Part shown: in pieces, positions 5,144-7,628 of the stretch
Layout: each line of letters begins with the position of its first letter
Numbering within the stretch: position 1 is the stretch's first letter
Assembly (NCBI GenBank): GCA_021807065.1
Contig: JAKAPO010000062.1
Coordinates: 1 to 7,628, forward strand
Direction of reading: 5' to 3'
DNA: 7,628 nt
DNA from: a bacterium
GTDB taxonomy: Bacteria > Vulcanimicrobiota > Vulcanimicrobiia > Vulcanimicrobiales > Vulcanimicrobiaceae
Notes under the pieces: generated by a model
The model's input: only the letters and a program-made list of their open reading frames with translations
Databases searched by the model: none
Told to the model about the DNA's origin: nothing
Position numbers and translations under genes: made by a program

Positions 5144-5147
5144 GCCA

Positions 5148-5915
5148 GTGCGTCTTAACAGCTGGCGAGTCGCGGTCGGCGGAATCCTGAAGGCCAGAAA
5201 AATCAAGGCAGTGCGGCTCGCTGAGGCATTGGGCTTCAGCGAGGCGCGCGTGCACTACTACCTGCACGGGAGACGACCCGATCCCGAGACCGTTCGCCGC
5301 ATCAACCGAGAGGTTTCGAGGCTCGTAGACGTGCCGGAGGTACGCGACTATCTGCTCGCCCTGGCGCTGCGCGATGGGCTACTGAAAGCTCAAGACTCTG
5401 ATATTCAGTGGGAAGCCCTGGCGCTGCTTCTGGGGGACCTAGACCCCTACTTTGTTCATGGATCGTCAAGCGCGATCCAAGCCGCACTCGATAAAGCAGC
5501 CCTCAAGCAGGGTCGAGTGCTCGCGTTGTTCATCGATCTCGCAGCTGCGCGCGGTAGACACATCTTTTCCCGGCTCAAAGGAACGGCACCGCATAGGCTT
5601 TCCATCGACGAGGCGGTTACGGTTTTTCGCCAGTACGGCGTCTCGCTAGAACCCTACTTGCGCGCAGACAACGAGTCCAGGATTCAACGTGCACGCGAAT
5701 TCTTTGCCCTATGGGTTGAGGCCGTAATAACGTCGCGCTTTAGCGAGGCTGAACCGGAGCGCTGTCTAGGTGCGATTCACGCGATCCTGGAGCAGTTCGC
5801 GGAGACCGCCGATGAAATAGCCGTGGCTGCTCGCGGCGCCAAGCCAGCTCCGCGAGCGAGGCGGGTCAAGAAAACGTCTGTACCGTCCAAGTTCCAACGA
5901 AGGGGGACCTTATGA
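5148..5915 (+). CDS. XRE-type HTH regulator, candidate master repressor
   Basis: This is a 255-residue protein from GTG 5148. That start is chosen because AAGG (5136-5139) lies eight bases upstream and the HTH begins soon after. The in-frame ATG at 4983 would lie inside the opposite gene and run over the promoter. The HTH is at about 10-50: VGGILKARKIKAVRLAEALGFSEARVHYYLHGRRP, with the small-residue turn LGFSE and a recognition helix ARVHYYLHGRR. The remaining 200 residues are mostly helical, with hydrophobic blocks near 68-100 and 124-135 and a basic tail (ARRVKKTSVPSKFQRR). They fit no family I know; they could hold an oligomerisation or inducer-binding part. There is no S24 or RecA-type cleavage motif, so induction by another protein, as with SaPI Stl, is possible. 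It ends in an ATGA overlap with the integrase gene. Confidence 0.72.
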   Translation: MRLNSWRVAVGGILKARKIKAVRLAEALGFSEARVHYYLHGRRPDPETVRRINREVSRLVDVPEVRDYLLALALRDGLLKAQDSDIQWEALALLLGDLDPYFVHGSSSAIQAALDKAALKQGRVLALFIDLAAARGRHIFSRLKGTAPHRLSIDEAVTVFRQYGVSLEPYLRADNESRIQRAREFFALWVEAVITSRFSEAEPERCLGAIHAILEQFAETADEIAVAARGAKPAPRARRVKKTSVPSKFQRRGTL

Positions 5916-7078
5916 GCATCTATCGTCGCAAAAGTGGCCGCTACGCAGTCCTCGTCGATCTCGAACCGTCGGCGACGGGCGCGCGCCGGCGTAAGAGCAT
6001 CGGCACCTACCGCACGCGCAAGGACGCGGAAGCCGCGGAACGCAAGGCGCTTGACGCACGCGACCGCGGCATCGACCTGTCGCCTGGGAACGTCACGCTC
6101 GCGGAGGTTGTCGGGCGATTCCTGCACGACGCGGAATCGCGTCTCGCACCTGGAACGGTTGCCGGTTACTCGGAGCTTTGGCGAGTGCTCGCGGCGCCGA
6201 CGCTCGGAGCGATTCCGTTAGGCAAACTCAGGGCGGCGCACTTGCAGAACCTCTACGCGGACCTAGCGCGATCGCCAGGCCGTCGCGGCAAGCCCAGGAG
6301 CGCGTGCCGCATTCACCACGTCCATCGAATGCTGCATCGCGTCCTTTCGTGGTCGGAACGCCTCGGCCTAATCGAGCACAACGTCGCGCGCCACGTCGAG
6401 CCGCCGCGCCTAGGTCCGTCGTCGGCCCGCGCCCTTACGACCGAAGAAGCCGCGCGCATCATCTCGGCCTCTGAGGGAACGCGCTTCCATCCGTTCTTCG
6501 CGGTTGCGATCGCGACGGGCATGCGTCGCGGCGAGTTGCTCGGTTTGCGTTGGTCCGACGTCGACCTCGACCGCGGCATGCTTACGGTGCGTCAGGCTCT
6601 CGCCGACGACCACCGGGGCGGATACTACGTCAAGCCTACCAAGACGAACCGTGAGCGATGCGTGCCGCTCGCGCCAATTGCGATCGACGCACTGCGAGCC
6701 GTGCGCGTACGGCAAGCGCACGAGAAGCTCGCGGCGGGTTCGCTCTACGAGGACGGTGGATTCGTGTTCGCCGGCGAGTACGGGCAGCCGTGCGACCTCG
6801 AAGCGCCAACGAAGGCATTTACCGGGATCGCGCGGCGGCTCGGCATATCCGGCGTAACGCTGCACTCGTGCAGGCATGCGGTCGCGACCTGGGCCCTCGC
6901 TGACGGTGCGGACGTTCGCAGCGTCGCGGCCGTTCTGGGGCACGCGGCTGCGTCGACGACGCTGAACCTCTACGGCCACGTCGTCGCCGGAGGGAAGGAG
7001 CGCGCGGTTTCCGTCGCGGCCAGCGCCCTCGCGGGTGCCCAGGAGCGTCTCGCGAGTGGGGCGAACCCGCGGGGCTGA
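5912..7078 (+). CDS. int: Tyrosine recombinase / site-specific integrase
   Basis: This 388-residue protein is full length for phage-type integrases. Domains: an N-terminal arm-binding part at 1-55 (MSIYRRKSGRYAVLVDLE, then a basic GARRRKSIGTYRTRKDAEAA stretch); a SAM-like core-binding part at about 60-160 (VTLAEVVGRFLHDAE, with GTVAGYSELWR); and the catalytic part at 175-370. All active residues are present: Arg205 in TGMRRGELLGLRW, Lys244 in KPTKTNRERCVPL, His318-x2-Arg321 in LHSCRH, His344 in VLGHAAASTT, and the nucleophile Tyr354 in LNLYGHVV. It would cut and rejoin attP and attB to insert the element, with a directionality factor for excision, probably the small HTH protein. Its ATG overlaps the regulator stop, with AAGGGGG just upstream, so the two are co-translated. 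It reads toward the tRNA-Tyr gene 127 bases away. Cys320 replaces the commoner Leu of the HxLR box. Confidence 0.95.
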   Translation: MSIYRRKSGRYAVLVDLEPSATGARRRKSIGTYRTRKDAEAAERKALDARDRGIDLSPGNVTLAEVVGRFLHDAESRLAPGTVAGYSELWRVLAAPTLGAIPLGKLRAAHLQNLYADLARSPGRRGKPRSACRIHHVHRMLHRVLSWSERLGLIEHNVARHVEPPRLGPSSARALTTEEAARIISASEGTRFHPFFAVAIATGMRRGELLGLRWSDVDLDRGMLTVRQALADDHRGGYYVKPTKTNRERCVPLAPIAIDALRAVRVRQAHEKLAAGSLYEDGGFVFAGEYGQPCDLEAPTKAFTGIARRLGISGVTLHSCRHAVATWALADGADVRSVAAVLGHAAASTTLNLYGHVVAGGKERAVSVAASALAGAQERLASGANPRG

Positions 7079-7111
7079 TTCCTGGGTTTGGCGAGGGGGT
7101 TTTTCGCGGCA

Positions 7112-7131
7112 CGGCAACCGAATGGCAACCG
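7112..7131 (+). repeat. Tandem GGCAACCG boxes downstream of the integrase
   Basis: CGGCAACCG (7112-7120) and TGGCAACCG (7123-7131) repeat with an 11-base period, one helical turn, between the integrase stop and the tRNA. Closely spaced short repeats beside an integrase gene are the usual look of arm-type binding sites. Further direct repeats AGGCGGTG (7151-7158, 7160-7167) lie in the same gap. Binding by the integrase or its helper is inference. Confidence 0.45.
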
Positions 7132-7205
7132 CGGTGGGCAAAGGAGATCGAGGCGGTGAAGGCGGTGTGGCGCAAACCCGCATAAAACAAGGCGAATCCT
7201 GACGC

Positions 7206-7290
7206 GGGTAGGTGGCCGAGTGGTTAATGGCACCAGACTGTAAATCTGGCACGCGAAAGCGTTACGGTGGTTCGAATCCACCCCTGCCCA
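7206..7290 (+). tRNA. tRNA-Tyr (anticodon GUA)
   Basis: The full class II cloverleaf can be drawn. The acceptor is GGGTAGG (7206-7212) with CCTGCCC (7283-7289), including one G-T pair. The D stem is GCC (7215-7217) with GGC (7229-7231). The anticodon stem is CCAGA (7233-7237) with TCTGG (7245-7249) around CTGTAAA, anticodon GTA at 7240-7242. The long variable arm is ACGC-GAAA-GCGT (7251-7262). The T stem is GGTGG (7266-7270) with CCACC (7278-7282) and loop TTCGAAT. The discriminator is A7290, and CCA is not encoded. The long arm and GTA anticodon make it bacterial tyrosine tRNA. It is likely an integration hot spot, being flanked by one intact and one broken integrase gene. Confidence 0.97.
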
Positions 7291-7296
7291 ATCCAG

Positions 7297-7320
7297 AAAC
7301 CCTTATATATCAAGGGTTTT
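7297..7320 (+). terminator. Intrinsic terminator behind tRNA-Tyr
   Basis: AAACCCTT (7297-7304) pairs with AAGGGTTT (7312-7319) around ATATATC, and the right arm runs into TTTT. It lies six bases after the tRNA and would end its transcript. Being roughly symmetric, with an A run on the other side, it could also stop minus-strand transcription. Confidence 0.75.
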
Positions 7321-7350
7321 CTGTGCTTGCTTGGTGCGTGGTCTGTCGGG

Positions 7351-7602
7351 TCACGCAACGCGTACGCCCATTTCTACGCTCGCTGAATCCTGGTTCTTGT
7401 TCTTGCGTATGGCCCCAGAAAGGAGCCGTCCCATGACCGCGGCAGCCTCCTTCTGCATGGAGGGAAGGGCATGGGAGTAGATCTCCAGCGTGATCCGCAC
7501 GCCGGCGTGGCCGAGACGCTCGCTCACGACATGGGACCGGGGAACAACTGGTTCCAGCCTCGCGACGCCGTCTTCAGCGTTTGAGGAGCGACCCTTTCGC
7601 AT
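7351..7602 (-). pseudogene. C-terminal remnant of a second tyrosine integrase
   Basis: Of 83 residues, only 22-62 match the integrase C-terminus: HVVSERLGHAGVRITLEIYSHALP carries the second His and, in EIYSH, the nucleophile Tyr, followed by the usual MQKEAAAVMGRLLSG helix. The part before it (MRKGRSSNAEDGVARLEPVVPRS) does not resemble the RxxR or HxLRH boxes. The frame stays open to the window edge without them, so the catalytic half is lost or scrambled. It differs clearly from the intact integrase in this window (LGHAGVRITLEIYSH against LGHAAASTTLNLYGH), so it is not a duplicate. It reads toward the tRNA, with its stop about 60 bases from the tRNA 3' end, the classic position of an element integrated at a tRNA 3' end. 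It is likely debris of an older insertion. The tail after 63 is basic and Asn/Gln rich. Confidence 0.75.
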
Positions 7603-7628
7603 TGAGTCGTTCCCGATGCAAAGATGGC

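Larger units (their letters stand above)
2501..7290. mobile_element. Integrative satellite-like element beside tRNA-Tyr (edges uncertain)
   Basis: The core modules of a small integrating element are present together. They are an intact tyrosine integrase, an HTH protein overlapping it, a divergent promoter, an excisionase-like protein, a CHC2 zinc finger, a TOPRIM/DUF3631 helicase-like protein and a box array that could be the origin. The order matches that of phage-inducible chromosomal islands (stl-int divergent from xis-pri-rep-ori). No structural, packaging, lysis or conjugation gene is seen inside, so a full prophage or conjugative element is less likely, unless the missing parts lie outside the window. 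The right edge is set at the tRNA by position only, because I found no duplicated tRNA end. The left edge could be farther left and include the genes at 315-2646 as cargo. Confidence 0.6.

Noticed and set aside
4983..5147. Longer N-terminus for the XRE-type regulator
   Set aside because: It would overlap the excisionase-like gene and the promoter region. GTG 5148 has a ribosome site and starts just before the HTH.
7122..7202. Tiny ORF of 26 codons between integrase and tRNA
   Set aside because: No ribosome site; Gly-rich sequence produced by the direct repeats. Most likely chance.
6410..7252. Long minus-strand frame opposite the integrase
   Set aside because: It is antisense to a fully supported integrase gene; long antisense frames are usual in GC-rich coding DNA.
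1..7628. CRISPR array, rRNA, or IS element with terminal inverted repeats
   Set aside because: No regularly spaced long repeats, rRNA signature strings or transposase motifs were found on either strand.

Overview
The window is high-GC bacterial DNA holding most or all of a small integrative genetic element next to a tRNA-Tyr gene. Its left third holds poorly characterised genes that may be cargo or host flank. The host cannot be fixed from this sequence. Clear Shine-Dalgarno sites, extended -10 boxes very close to start codons, a tRNA without encoded CCA, and a secreted protein ending in a Cys-x3-VRFADGTxW pattern make me think of a deep high-GC phylum such as Candidatus Eremiobacteraeota (Vulcanimicrobiota). 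That is recollection of protein style, not a search result.

Layout, left to right. Positions 1-314 hold no convincing gene but contain a chain of overlapping inverted repeats. Then come, on the plus strand, a small secreted protein (315-698), a single-pass membrane-anchored helical protein (912-1628), a winged-helix protein (1710-2081), a doubtful small ORF (2078-2494) and a small phage-type protein (2251-2646). A lysine-rich mini-protein (2501-2692, minus) lies antisense to the end of the last one. Positions 2726-2852 carry six GTGAC/GTCAC boxes, three forward then three reverse, a candidate origin or operator array.

The core follows. A divergent switch near 5106-5147 separates two tightly overlapping transcription units. 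Leftward runs an excisionase-like HTH protein (5105-4896), a stand-alone CHC2 zinc-finger protein (4899-4567) and a TOPRIM plus DUF3631 helicase-like protein (4570-2855); each junction is an ATGA overlap, and the unit runs straight into the box array. Rightward runs an XRE-type HTH protein (5148-5915) overlapping by ATGA an intact tyrosine integrase (5912-7078).

A regulator-integrase unit divergent from an xis, primase, helicase and origin unit is the plan known for phage-inducible chromosomal islands such as SaPIs. No capsid, terminase, conjugation or lysis gene is visible. I read the core as a satellite-like or minimal integrating and replicating element.

The right end is a complete tRNA-Tyr(GUA) gene at 7206-7290 with an intrinsic terminator behind it. 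On its far side is the C-terminal remnant of a second, different tyrosine recombinase (7351-7602, minus), so this tRNA locus has probably been used by more than one integrating element.
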